From positions 42,550,331 to 42,614,330 of the forward strand of contig OX439132.1 of NCBI GenBank assembly GCA_949318235.1: a stretch of DNA of 64,000 nucleotides, read 5' to 3'. Source of the stretch: Ecdyonurus torrentis (Eukaryota > Arthropoda > Insecta > Ephemeroptera > Heptageniidae). The translations under genes were made by a program, and so were the position numbers. Below are positions 22,701 to 35,982 of this stretch, in pieces (within the stretch, counting starts at the first letter, position 1; each line of letters opens with the position of its first letter). The notes beneath the pieces were generated by a model. That model was not told the DNA's origin, did not search any database, and saw only the letters and a program-made list of their open reading frames with translations.

Positions 22701-23118
22701 GTGAGGCAGCGTATAGAGAGTAAAACTGTCTCTTAATCTGTTCTTTTATATGCAAATACATCATGAGATTAGGTACTGCGGTAGCAACAGTATATAAAAC
22801 ATAACAATGATAGAAAACAGCGGTAAATAAATTATCTTCTTCTAAGTTTTTTAGTACCATAATTTCAAATTTGTATTTCACTGACAAAAAAAAACTAAAA
22901 AAAAAAAAACGCAATAATTATGCTATCTCATTTTTAGCAGACTATTTTCAATTTCAATACAGCATAATTTTTGCTTTATTGCATGCAGCATAAATTACTT
23001 AATAAATCTTTCTGTGTGAGTAAATTAAAAAGTAAATCTATGATGAAAAATAATAAAAATGTTAACTATATAAAATTAAAAACATCAATGATTTTATATA
23101 TCCTATTTATTTTTTTAG
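22701..23118. other. Non-coding stretch
   Basis: AT-rich, with A-runs near 22890. The minus-strand frame of 118 codons at 22558-22914 overlaps the exon Y fragment and has no domain. Confidence 0.4.
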
Positions 23119-23233
23119 GATTCATTCATTCATTCATTCATTCATTCATTCATTCATTCATTCATTCATTCATTCATTCATTCATTCATTCATTCATTCA
23201 TTCATTCATTCATTCATTCATTCATTCATTCAT
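23119..23233 (+). repeat. (ATTC)n microsatellite
   Basis: About 28 perfect ATTC units followed by three ATCA units. The FIHS-repeat open frame is an artefact. Confidence 0.97.
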
Positions 23234-24006
23234 TTTCTTCAATCAATCAATCAATCTATACTATATTTATTAATAAAAAAAACATTTTCAGCCGCCTGAC
23301 ACTTATGCTACTCGTAGCAGAGCAGCACCTAGTTTTCAAACTTAACACTAGATGTCCAAAGTGAACGGATTTTTTTTTTTTTTCAATTTTCAAGTGATAT
23401 TTTTTTACTTCACTTCAAAAATTATTACATTGTTATTTTAAATGTAAGAAACTAGAAAAGTAAATGTTTTACTCGAATCTATTATTTTTAATTGAATGAT
23501 TTGTCAAAGTTGAAATGCATTGTTATAAATGTTAAAATATAAAATACAAACCAACACTTAAATTAAAATGCTAAATAAATCTCAATTACACATGTTTTTG
23601 AAATTAAATATATAAAATTAAACCATTTTTTGAAACCGTAATTTGGAATAGTGTGATAATTTTAACCATCTTAAATATATAAAAAAATATTTTCAAATTA
23701 TAAAAAAAAAAACGATCATTCAGCATAAATATGAAAAAATAAGACAAAAAAAGTTGGCCGCCGCCTGTTGGTTTGCTAGCCGCTCAACAGCTACGCTCAA
23801 CAAGTTGCCTATACTTCAAGGCGTGCTTATGTATTAGTCATGCGTATTTTCTTATCAGTTCTAATAGATAATAAATATCACTATTCAATAACATGGTTTG
23901 GTGGGCGCAAGCATCACAATCGTCCCAAACGATCACCAAAGGTAAGCAACGTGTGGTCAAGTTTATTCTTGGATCGGTAAACATCTTTTTTTCAAATTTC
24001 CGGCAA
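23234..24006. other. Non-coding stretch
   Basis: Contains GTTGCCTATACTTCAAGG near 23806, related to words in repeat V. No gene is recognised; the 81-codon minus-strand frame at 23838-24083 has no domain. Confidence 0.4.
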
Positions 24007-24440
24007 AGGTAAGTTTGAAAAATAAGCTCTATACCTCCTAGAACTTGATGTTCTCCGAGTAATAATTTTCTTGACTTCGTCATCTTACGTATCCTTAGAT
24101 AAAATTACACAGCTACCTTCTTTTGAATTATGTTCTCCGATTACAATATTTTGCATTTTTAGCTGATTTTTAGCTTGAAAAATGAGCCAATTTCCACAAA
24201 TATGGTATTATGATGACAGACTAGTATAGGAGGTATATTCCTATCTACTTCAGATCCAGGCAACCTACAATATAGTTATGTTTAAGAAGTTGCCTAAGTT
24301 CAAGGGGCTAAATATGCTGTACCTGCTGCTGTGCTATTTTCTCCTAATAACAAAAACCTGGTTTAGACACCACAGAGTGCTTCAAGCAGGGATCTATGGC
24401 TAAAAATAATTACAAACGCAACTACATATAATTACAGTAA
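24007..24440 (+). repeat. Dispersed repeat V, copy 2
   Basis: Direct repeat of 19150-19545, extending further 3' through TCAAGCAGGGATCTATGGC to TTTGTTTTATTAAATTAC, which joins it to the partial copy at 21400-21560. Confidence 0.85.
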
Positions 24441-24956
24441 GGTTTGTTTTATTAAATTACAAAAGTTGGATGGTACATTCAGTCAGTTTTACTTTATTGA
24501 TCGAAATATCCATTGATAAATATGTTATGTACTGTATTTCATTATTAAGTAGGTTCAGTCTTCTTTTTTATTATTATTAATATTGTGTTTTTTTTTACTT
24601 GTAAATTATATTCATTAATTTTATAATATAATATAAATTAAAAACAGTTTCAATTATAATCTGCATAACATTTTTCACAATAAATAATAATATAATCTAA
24701 CGATAAATTTTCATTTTTGTTTTGTTTGTTTTATCAGCGAAATATTATATTATTAAGATAATTTTTATAGTGGATTAGTATATTGATTGATGCTAACAGC
24801 TTCAGTAGCCAGTTCAATGTAATCAGCTTATCAAAATTAAACATTGAACTGGCTATTGGATGCCATTAATATTTTACTTTACATGTTTTCGACCCAGTTT
24901 GAGAGGCTACAGAAGGGTTGAGTGATTATTATTATTATATATATATATGAATAATA
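24441..24956. other. Non-coding stretch
   Basis: AT-rich. ACATTGAACTGGCTATTGG near 24840 is the approximate reverse complement of TAGCCAGTTCAATGT near 24806, forming a small inverted repeat. No gene. Confidence 0.4.
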
Positions 24957-24965
24957 AGAAAGAGA

Positions 24966-25050
<85 letters not shown>
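24957..25050 (+). repeat. (AG)n / GATA microsatellite
   Basis: GAAAGAGAGAGATAGATAG leads into about 39 AG units. The SLSL-repeat open frames on the minus strand are artefacts. Confidence 0.95.
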
Positions 25051-25054
<4 letters not shown>

Positions 25055-25680
25055 ACACCGCACAAGTCGCGAGCTTCGTCTCCCTCATACTGCCATTCGT
25101 TCATATACACATTACTCCCCATGTCAAAAACAGCGTTTTTCAAACTTCTGGTCTTTTTTAATAATAAAATTATTGTTCCATTAAATTTATCAAGTTTACC
25201 TAGCGTAGAAATTCAGGTGAAAACAAAGTAAATTTTATAATCAATATTTAAATTTGATTTAATAAGCACATATCAATTATTATTAAATTGTGGATTAAAT
25301 TATAATTTTTTTACCTTTTTATGAAATAGATTCAAAATAGATTTTAAAAAATTACTCAAGAGAAAAGTAAGAGGTAATTTTAAAATTAGACAAAAGTCTC
25401 AAATTTGCATTATCCACGGCAGCATTAGATATTATACTTTTTTGTATAACACAGTGAATACTTTCAATGTATATATCATTATTATTTTACTTTACAATTC
25501 CTAAATTTAAAATAATAAAATCAATTTAAATATTTAAAATTGAAATAAAAAAAAGTTTTTGGAATCATAGAAAAAAAGAAAGAAAAGGAAAAATATGTCA
25601 AACTTCCTGTCAATCAAGTAGTGACCTGTGAGTAGCGTCGCGGTGCTCAAGCAGTTGCCTAGCAACCAGAATGTTTTGTT
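25051..25680. other. Non-coding stretch
   Basis: AT-rich; no gene or repeat family recognised. Confidence 0.4.
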
Positions 25681-25681
25681 C

Positions 25682-25769
<88 letters not shown>

Positions 25770-25786
25770 GCCTGCCTCCATGCCTT

Positions 25787-25839
<53 letters not shown>
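25681..25839 (+). repeat. (TCTG)n microsatellite
   Basis: About 22 TCTG units, a short interruption CCTGCCTCCATGCC near 25770, then about 12 more. Both strands are open in several frames only because of the repeat. Confidence 0.97.
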
Positions 25840-25840
<1 letters not shown>

Positions 25841-26139
25841 CGATTGTATTTTTTTTAACCACATTAGTGTATTTTACAGCAAAATAACTTTGGTAAATGA
25901 CATAACTATTATGTTGCACAATATATAATATTTATGTTATTTTAATGTTTCAATTTAATTAACATTTAGGATGCATATTATACGACATAACATTGCATAA
26001 ATGTTGTAATTTATCCTCTCCTTGTGATACTTCCGCTGATTGGATGAATAATTTATATATAAAAAGTCTAATAATCACGTTTAGGTTTAAATATGAGAAT
26101 CTTAATTTAAAATATCCATGGAAATAGCCCTGATTGAAA

Positions 26140-27010
26140 TAAATCAAAGTTTATTTAGGAAATTTTAATGCTTGCAAATCTGAAATTGCTTTTTAATAAA
26201 TTAAGGAGCAATGAAACAAAGGAATTTTAATTTAATGCAGAATACAATAATTTTGTGTAAAATTTTGCCCAAAAAATTGCAAAACTTAACTTTTAAATTT
26301 TTGCAACAAAAATTTGTAATTTTCACTCTTCACTTTTAAAATTTGTAAACTTACGGGGCAATTCTGTAATCAGCACATTAAGGTCTTTCAAAAAATGTGC
26401 AAATTATTACAATTCGTGTGCCAAAGTGTCAAGGTCACAAAAACAAGCAAGGCTAACGACTTCTTTGTTTTTCAAGCTGAAAACTATTTTGTCAAGAAAC
26501 CCAACAACATGCACATTAGTTGAAAGCCCTTTAACTGCTGATTACAGAACTGCCCTCAAATCTTCAATATACCCTTTTGTTTAAGAGGATTTAGCTTTAG
26601 TTTATTTTTGCAAAATTTTAACAAAATTGACTTAAACATGTTTTGTTACTAATTTGGGTCCTTAGACTTTAAATCTGAGATCAGTTTTTCATTTCAACCT
26701 TTATATTACGTTTTACTGTGATGTGAAATTTACGTATCCTGCATGTGTTGAACACCCGCGATACATGTATGCACGAGCAGTTGCCTATCTATACAGGCGG
26801 CAATATATAAGTGACATACTTGAGTTCGAGATCGTGGGTTCAAGTCTTATAGCTCACTATAATTTTTATGAAATAAAATTTATTACCACAACTCTACAAG
26901 AAGTTTTACTTTCTCTTTCTTCATGATGCGCTTGTGTCCTAATGGATAACGTCGCTGACTTCTAGCTTTTACACCTAGAAGTATGTGGGTTCGAGTCAGA
27001 GTAAGTTTTT
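26140..27010 (+). repeat. Long inverted repeat, right arm, with tRNA-like parts
   Basis: Partner of 19675-20650, plus orientation. Order: GCTTGCAAATCTGAAATT, TTTTGCAACAAAAATTTG, GTGTCAAGGTCACAAAAACA, CTGATTACAGAACTGCC, GATACATGTATGCACGAGCA, then the two tRNA-like pieces. The open frame at 26723-26926 has no domain. Confidence 0.85.
26928..26999 (+). tRNA. tRNA-like pseudogene / SINE head (Arg-like)
   Basis: GCGCTTGTGTCCTAATGG, ATAACGTCGCTGACTTCTAG and ATGTGGGTTCGAGTC, with good A- and B-box similarity and no closed acceptor stem. A truncated Ser/Leu-like B-box (ATCGTGGGTTCAAGTC) precedes it at 26830-26845. Same order as the left arm. Confidence 0.6.
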
Positions 27011-28033
<1,023 letters not shown>

Positions 28034-28435
28034 ACATAGATAAATAAAATTTTAATATATTCATGGTATATTTGGCAGAAATGTTAAGTTAATTTTAAAT
28101 GTTAACTTGTTTTAATTTTAACAGCAACATAATTATAATAAGATATTATTATATAATTGTGCATCTTTGCATGTAAGCTTCGCAAAGAGCAAGGGATACG
28201 TATTTTTTACTCTTGTAATAGTAATCTATTTTGTAACTCTTGCGGGGCTTGCTTTTCCTGAGGACCAGAAAATTTACATAATAATTAAAATTTTAATTAA
28301 AATACTAAGTTAACATTGTATAAGCCTCTTGTTAGTGTGTTTGTGAGAAAACTACTGCCCTGAGGTCACAAATATTCTAATACAGATGATACTATAATAG
28401 ACATTATTGTACAAGGTTTAATTAAGTCAGTTAAA
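28034..28435. other. Non-coding duplicon edge
   Basis: Arm sequence then unassigned AT-rich DNA. No exon follows the candidate UBR4 exon at 28436-28619. Confidence 0.4.
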
Positions 28436-28619
28436 TGCAACCGAATATATCAGTGCATTCGGGCACCTGATGACGTCCAAGTATGTGCAAATATTTTTCA
28501 AGCGTAGCAGATCGGGGTTTCTCCAGCACAGTTGGCCTTCTTGGTGAGCTGTGGTGAGCGTACACAGTGGTTTGTATAAGTACTCTGGTCCAACTTTTCT
28601 GTTGCACTTGGAGAGAGCT
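28436..28619 (-). pseudogene. UBR4: Decayed exon after the UBR4 exon
   Basis: Acceptor TTTTTTTACTTGCAG| is excellent. Pieces in different frames resemble the UBR4 region after G-Y-S-T-V: VRSPQLTKKANC..G..P and, in another frame, PRSATLEKYLHILGRH..ECT, like the family's P-E-S-A..L-A-R-H....E-C-T. Because the match switches frame it must carry indels. All three frames stay open for long stretches, so I cannot prove which was used. Confidence 0.45.
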
Positions 28620-29098
28620 CTGCAAGTAAAAAAACAATAATATCAAAACTACACGTTTTATTTTTAAAGACAAGTGTATGGTAATTTCTCTACCATGACG
28701 CCCCTTTTTAGTTTATGTTTATAGACCAATTTTTCTAATCTTTGTGTTTTACCATCAAATCTTTTTGTTATCATACATATGTCGTATTCTATTTTTTATT
28801 AATATTTACTTTATTTTAACCAACTTATTTCATTTATTTTAACTTAAAACGTAACTAAATAGATGTTTTTGTCTCAAACATAAAGTAAAGAACAGTATTT
28901 AATTCTTACCGGACTTCTTATCCCGCCCGATTATTTTATACGTTTTAGTATTTTACCCTCTTGTGGAGATTTATTATGGTAAAAAAAATTACCATCAGTT
29001 TTAAAGATCTCATTTTGTGATTAATCATTAAAAAGCTCATCATGTTTTTTCATGTGGTCTATGGCTTTAATATAACAGTAGAAGGTAGAATATCTTAC
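28620..29098. other. Intron-like sequence
   Basis: Lies between two minus-strand exons with matching splice signals. No other feature. Confidence 0.5.
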
Positions 29099-29236
29099 CT
29101 GACTGCAGCCATGTGACACTCCACAAGAATGACATTGAAATGAGTAACAGTGGAGTAGCCAAGAGTACGACGTTGTTTATGTTCCTCTTCTTCAACAGGA
29201 CAACGCTTGGTGAAGTGTACCTAAGCTGGCTGACAT
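29099..29236 (-). pseudogene. UBR4: UBR4 hemi-RING downstream exon, right copy
   Basis: The 138-nt exon has acceptor TTTTGTTTCAG| and donor CAGTCAG|GTAAGA. After one base the frame reads CQPA, a TAG stop, [14 protein letters not shown] and then [20 protein letters not shown]. This matches UBR4: T-F-T-K-R, then G-Y-S-T-V-x-H-F-N...C-H-x-A-A-V-R. Relative to the left copy and the family it lacks four codons (L-G-x-Y), and the lysine-type codon became TAG. It ends two bases into a codon. Another open frame on the same strand with a hydrophobic run is a shadow. Confidence 0.88.
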
Positions 29237-29896
29237 CTGAAACAAAACAATCAAAAGTTGAAACTATCATTTATCATGTCCAGTATAGTTCAACTAGGAT
29301 TCTTATATAAGGCAGTAGGGGACCGACTTGGACGCTACCTCTTATGTACTGGGTAAATTGAGTTAAATTTAGTATAGTTATTGCAATCACAAAAACAATT
29401 ATAAAATAATAATAATAATGCTTTTATGAAGATTGAACTTAAGGAGCCAATTTTTGTTTTTCCTGCAAAAATTTCATATTAAAGAGGTTAAAAATGTTTA
29501 AACTTAATTGGTGAACATAGAAGAATATAAAATGCTTTTACACAAATGATTTTCGTAAACCTTGTTTTCTGCTACTTCAAGAAAACTGTGTTTACGGACA
29601 AAACTATATTGATTATATTGACATTTTTTCATGCTTTATTTGAAAAAATGTTAAAAATACGCATAAATTCGAGACCACGCTCCCTTTAAAAATTTTACTT
29701 TGGCGGGACCCCATATCCTATGTTGCATTGCTCTCTCGGTCAGGGTGTCCTGATTTTGACTCTAGGAAATATGGTAAGCCTACTTACAACTATGGTGTAC
29801 TACCTAGAAAAGAACGGCTTGTTGCGAACGTAGTAAGTGATAATCTGACATCAATATGATGCTTGTACAAACTCTAAAAAGGTTCAAATTTCTCAC
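29237..29896. other. Intron-like sequence
   Basis: No exon or known repeat is recognised. It separates two UBR4-type exons. Confidence 0.5.
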
Positions 29897-30092
29897 CTAT
29901 ATCCCTCTCTGCAGATGACACACACATAAATCCAGTCTCTTCTCCTAACTCCTCCAGTTGCTGAAGTAAGTTACTCTAGCTTGATGGCCATCACTTGTAC
30001 TTTCTCATTGGTACACATGCCTACGGAACGCAGTTGTTCTTCTGTCATAGCCTTGCAAGACGTTTTTTCTCATCTCTAGTCTGCTGTCATAC
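29897..30092 (-). pseudogene. UBR4: UBR4 hemi-RING exon
   Basis: Acceptor CTATGTTTGTAG| and donor GATATAG|GTGAGA. Reading through single-base shifts gives RDEKKRLARL, MTEEQLRSVGMCTNEKVQVM, QQLEELGEETGFMC and VICREGY. In UBR4 this is the basic K-K-R helix, L-G-M-x-T-N-E-K-G-Q-V, the M-E-E-L-x-E-E-x-G-L helix and the C-C-I-C-R-E-G-Y-K zinc-binding start of the hemi-RING. It ends two bases into a codon, joining in phase to 29236. At least three frameshifts, one in a TGTGTG run, mark it as a pseudogene. Confidence 0.9.
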
Positions 30093-30519
30093 CTACAAAC
30101 ATAGAAGCCGCATGATAATTAGAAACATGAATATATAAAAGCGGTGATGAGAGTTTTCATAGTAGTTTAAAACTAGTAAAAATGTGTCTATATGTAATAT
30201 ATCTCACTTAAATATTTCTGGCCTCATGTGCTATAATCCCCGTTTAAAATTTAAAAATATTTTTTGGATTTTGGTCATTACCTCGAAATAGTTGATAGGA
30301 ATGTAAGTATATGACTATGTGTAATCCAAAGAGATTTCCCACTGAAAAGTACCGGTCAGCTAGAGACAAGTTATTGCAGGTCATAATTACTTAGATTAAA
30401 TGTGCAACAAAAAATTAACAGTCAACTCTCAATTTTGTTATTTCAATTCTGTGAATTTCTCGATTCTGTAAATAACTCCTTTAGGTCCTCAGCAGACTTT
30501 AATAAACGGCTATGTTAAA
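30093..30519. other. Non-coding DNA before the tandem units
   Basis: 30440-30519 resembles 18720-18830 (AATTTCTCGATTCTGTAAAT / GTTTCTCTATTTTGTTGAAT). No gene. Confidence 0.4.
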
Positions 30520-30882
30520 GCTCACGACTTTGTGAAATAGCCATTTTCTGGGTCCCTTGTGATTTTACAAAATCAAGACTATATTGTACAACTTCCAAGA
30601 AAAAATTAAGCAAAAAGCTAAAATAATATTAATAATAATAATATTTAAATAAAATAACTTTATTTACTTTGGTAAACAACTAAGCCATCTACACATCTTA
30701 GATGATAAAATTACCAGTAGAAAAACAGAAAAATTCTATTTTTACAAGACTAAATTAGTATTTTTTAACTATTATAAAATATGTGTATATTTCATATTAT
30801 TGTTACATAAATAAAAAACTATATATAGTATAAGATATATGAGAGAGCATTAATTGTGTCATGAAAATTATTGCAATGGGAA

Positions 30883-30936
30883 ATTCTCTAATTTTGATGG
30901 TTAGAAGAGAGGGAGTAACCATCAAAATTAGAGAAT
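30883..30936. other. 21-bp-stem hairpin, unit 1
   Basis: ATTCTCTAATTTTGATGGTT(A) at 30883-30903 is the exact reverse complement of 30916-30936, with a 12-base purine-rich loop. It recurs just before the minisatellite in every unit. Confidence 0.9.
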
Positions 30937-30959
30937 TTTGCTTATCACCTGATCATCAT

Positions 30960-31701
30960 TCCTGGTCTCTCAGTATAGACCCTGGATTCTCATCGTAGCA
31001 CCTGGACTCCCTTCATAGCGTCTGGACTCCCATCATAGTGCCTGGACTTCCATCGTAGCGCCATGAATTCCAACTTAGCAGCTGGACTCCCATCATAGCA
31101 GTTGGACTCCCATCATAGCAGCTGGACTCCCATCATAGCAGCTGGACTCCCATAATAGCGCCTAGTCTCCATCATAGCGCCTGGACTCCATTATAGCAGC
31201 TGGATTCCCTTCATAGCGCCTGGACTCCCATCATAGCAGCTGGACTCCCATCATTGTGCCTGGACTCCCATCGTAGCGCCATGACTCCCATCGTAGCAGC
31301 TGGACTCCCATCATAGCGCCTGGACTTCCATCGTAGCAGCTGGACACCCATCATAGCAGCTGGACTCCCATCATATCAGCTGGACTCCCATCATAGCGCC
31401 TGGACTCCATCATAGCGCCTGGACTACATCATAGCAGCTGGACTCCCATCATAGCGCCTGGACTTCCATCGTAGCAGCTGGACTCCCTCATAGCAGCTGG
31501 ACTCCCATCATAGCGCCTGGACTCCATCATAGCGCCTGGACTCCATCATAGCAGCTGGACTCCCATCATAGCAGCTGGACTCCCATCATAGCGCCTGGAC
31601 TCCATCATAGCGCCTTGACTCCATCATAGCAGCTGGACTCCCATCATAGCACCAGGACTGCCATCATAGCGCCTGGTCTCCATCATAACGCCAGGACTCC
31701 C
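30960..31701 (+). repeat. 20-bp minisatellite, unit 1
   Basis: About 36 copies of CTGGACTCCCATCATAGCAG or the variant ending GCGC; some lose one base (CTGGACTCCATCATAGCGC). The AGCAG/CTGG junction creates a CAGCTG E-box in many copies. It is the longest of the four arrays. Confidence 0.95.
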
Positions 31702-31756
31702 AGCTCGTCTTCTTCTGATCTTCAGTTTCCATCCAGCATTAGTCCCCTGCAATCAA
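31702..31756 (-). other. Exon-like block M4
   Basis: On the minus strand, acceptor TTGATTGCAG| is followed by GGGACTAATGCTGGATGG and a frame TNAGWKLKIRRRRAG running into the minisatellite. Conserved in all units (35281, 38860, 42570). It may be another decayed exon of the same gene, but the match is too short to name. Confidence 0.35.
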
Positions 31757-32091
31757 TGTCATTATGTATTGTACAATACACAGTTTGGAAAAAACCCTAT
31801 TATTTTTAATATATTATTATTATTACAAATATATATAGACTATATATTACGCAAAAAAATTCTCTCTCTCGCTCTCTCTCTTTTTTTTTACCTTATGCAG
31901 ATCTTTTGTCCTGCGACACTCTGATCTTGTATTAAAAAGCATTGAGGTAGCAAAGGTTTATTTTACTTGTAATGATAATGGTGGTCTGTAATCAAATCTA
32001 CTGAACACGTAAAATAAACATTATATTTCTACCAAATATATCATTATAATAACATTTTATTTATTTACTTGTACCTACCTACCTACCTACA

Positions 32092-32421
<330 letters not shown>

Positions 32422-32611
32422 TCATATACATAAATTAACAAATATAAAAATAAATAAAACTCTGTTTTATGACATATTTGGTAATTGAAATGCTAATTTT
32501 AAATGTTAAGTTGTTTAAAATTTTGAAAAAAACATAATCATTATAAGTAATTATAGACTAGATACTACTGCTAGGCTGCGCTGCATTGTGATGCAAGGTC
32601 AGAGTGTCGCA

Positions 32612-32861
32612 CGACAAGACCTCCCTGCCCGCACTTGTCTGCTCGACAGGTGAACAGAAAAAGACAGAAATCCATGTATATTTATATTAATTGCTACTAA
32701 AATTACGTTGTTTGTCAACTTATCTTAACAATCTACAAGTATTGTTATTGTAGGTCCTGTTTGGCTCCTGACGTACGGTCGTCAAGTCCTCTTAAAGTTC
32801 TCGGTAGTCAAGTGCGCCAAGTCCTCGAGTTCTCACGTCTCTGATGTTGGGATGTTGGGCG
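32612..32861 (-). pseudogene. Exon B copy, unit 1
   Basis: Reverse complement of the exon at 14773, with acceptor CAG|CGCCC. The frame starts PNIPTSET..ELEDLAHLTT but stops and indels follow. Nearly the same text, also damaged, lies at 36168-36418, 40073-40323 and 44743-44992. Confidence 0.45.
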
Positions 32862-33019
32862 CTGCATTAATTATAAACGAAGGGGATTCAGAAATAGGTT
32901 AGTGAAAATTTTGAGAAATAAAAATAATTATACAGTGAATAGATCAAACAAAACAATATTAGTTGAAATCATCCTAATATTACAGTAATAACTAACTAGC
33001 ACAAAACAAAACTAGGTTT

Positions 33020-33490
33020 ATCCATAGTATTTCTCCCTCTCTCCCTTACAAAGATGTAACTCTTCAGTACAAACCAACAGAGTTTGAGTAAGATGTTCAA
33101 ACAGGGTAACAATTAAGTTAAAAAGAGAGGACAATTGGGGACCTTGAGGAAAAATCAAATTCTCTTTGCTTTTGCCGAATGACTCGATGTATATAGTACA
33201 AAGTCTATTTTTTTTTGTAAAATATAGTTCCAGTGATAATAGCTTACAAACAAAATAAGACATATTTATTGCTTGATCTTGATTTTTGAGCCGATGAAAT
33301 TGAGTCGCATGTTGAACATGAAAATTTTAGTGAAGTTTCGTTCATTTTTATCAGGTTTAAAGTTCTAAACAAATAAATAACAATGTTCGACCATACATAT
33401 ATACGTAGTAAACAGGTAATGACGTCATGATCTGATGTTGTTAAAAAGGAACAATTTCCAAGCTGGCTCATTATTTGTGTATAGCTTACA
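33020..33490 (-). repeat. Module R, unit 1
   Basis: Reverse complement of 13740-14135, including GGTAATGACGTCATGATC and CAATTTCCAAGCTGGCTCA. Lies between exon 2 and exon B, as in units 2-4. Confidence 0.85.
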
Positions 33491-33566
33491 GAACGAGCTA
33501 ATGACGAGAAAACATTTTCAGCGAAAAAAAAAAAAAAAGATGTAATATATTATGCTGTATAGTTAC

Positions 33567-33632
33567 CTGTGATAGCTAGACCGTGCTGCCTCCACTTCAG
33601 CATGAATTTGTACACACTAGAAGATTGACGCA
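33567..33632 (-). pseudogene. Exon 2 copy, unit 1
   Basis: 66 nt between TTTCAG| and CACAG|GTAACT. The frame VRQSSSVYKFMLKWRQHG is open, entering and leaving in the same phase, so copies could in principle be skipped or joined without shifting the frame. One residue differs from units 3 and 4. Confidence 0.5.
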
Positions 33633-34160
33633 CTGAAACAAAAAGAGAGCAAATATTTTGATTATAGCGCCTACAAGATATGAAAATATGCAACCAGTTA
33701 CGCATAACTGTCATACTTGTTGCATACTCTGTAGGATATCAATAAGTTGGAGTATTTAAATTCAAATATAGCTAATGTTCTAAAAGTTTACGCTTGGCTT
33801 ATTTGACACACACACACACAGAACAGTTACATATCCTTTTTTTTTATTTCTTCAATAAAAAATTATATTACTTATGCTAACCTGTGCGCAGTATTTCATA
33901 AAGGATTGAAATTTATACAAACACTGCTGCTTGCTAAGTTATAAAAATTGTTCATGACCCCCGTGTATCATATATCTACCCAATGTACCACTGTCTAATA
34001 AAATATAACATTATGAGAGGAAAAAAACTTCGCTAAATTGATTGTTTTTCTGCTTTTTTTTATGGTAGCAATGCACAAAAAGATCTGTACGTTTTAAACA
34101 TACCAATATTTTTAGTATCATATAGTTTACTCTATTATAAGTGCTATAACACAACTCTTA

Positions 34161-34395
<235 letters not shown>

Positions 34396-34849
34396 AATAT
34401 TGTGACTTTGTGAAAGACTTTGTGAAATGGCCATTTTCTGGGTCCCCTGTGATTTCACAAAATCAAGATTATATTGTATAACTTCCAGGAAAAAATTAAG
34501 CAAAAAGCTAAAATAATATTAATAATAATAATATTTAAATAAAATAACTTTATTTTCTTTGGTGAATAACTAATCCATCTACACATCTTAGATGATAGAA
34601 TTACCAGTAGAAAAACAGAAAATTCTATTTTTACAAGACTAAATTAGTATTTTATAACTATTATAAAATATGTGTATATTTCATGTTATTGATACATAAA
34701 TAAAAGGATATATATAGTGTAAGAGATATGAAAGAGCATCAATTGTGTAATGAAAGTTATTGCAATGGGAAATTCTCTAATTTTGATGGTTAGGAGAGAG
34801 GGATTAACCATCAAAATTAGAGAATTTTGCTTAGCACCTGGTCATCATT

Positions 34850-35280
34850 CCTGATCTCTCAGTATAGCGCCTAGATTCTCATCGTAGCGCCTGGACTCCC
34901 TTCATAGCGCCTGGACTCCCATCGTAGCGCCATGACTCCCATCTTAGCAGCTGGACCCCCATCATAGCAGCTGGACTCCCATCGTAGCGCCATGACTCCC
35001 ATCTTAGCAGCTGGACTCACATCATAGCAGCTGGACTCCCATCGTAGCAGCTGGACTCCCTACATAGGGGCTGGACTCCCATCAAAGCAGCTGGACTCCC
35101 ATCATAGCGCCTGGACTCCATCATAGCAGCTGGACTCCCTTCATAGCGCCTGGACTCCCATCATAGCAGCTGGATTCCCATCATAGCACTAGGACTGCCA
35201 TAATAGCGCTTGGTCTCCATCATAGCACCAGGACTGCTATAATAGCGCCTGGTCTCCATCATAGCGCCAGGACTCCCAGC
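34850..35280 (+). repeat. 20-bp minisatellite, unit 2
   Basis: About 21 copies of the CTGGACTCCCATC(A/G)TAGC(AG/GC) unit, including several CATGACTCCCATC variants. Ends in the conserved CAGGACTCCCAGCTCGTC. Confidence 0.95.
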
Positions 35281-35671
35281 TCGTCTTCTTCTGATCTTCA
35301 GTTTCCATCCAGCATTAGTCCCCTGCAATCAATGTCATTATGTATTGTACAATACACAGTTTGGAAAAAACCCTATTATTTTTAATATATTATTATTATT
35401 ACAAATATATATAGACCATAAATTACGCAAAAAAAATTTCTCTCTCTCGCTCTCTCTCTCTTTTTTACCTTATGCAGATCTTTTGTCCTGCGACACTCTG
35501 ATCTTGTATTAAAAGGTATTGAGGTAGCAAAGGTTTATTTTACTTGTAATGATAATGGTGGTCTGTAATCAAATCTACTGAACACCTAAAATAAACATTA
35601 TATTTCTACCAAATATATCATTATAATAACATTTTATTTATTTACCTGTACCTACCTACCTACCTACATAC

Positions 35672-35982
<311 letters not shown>

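Noticed and set aside
25610..25928. CLSV and TDRQ repeat frames on both strands
   Set aside because: Translation of the TCTG microsatellite.
29067..29270. Minus-strand frame with a hydrophobic run, possible membrane protein
   Set aside because: It overlaps the UBR4 exon in another frame. The UBR4 frame matches a known family and the left paralogue; this one does not extend there.
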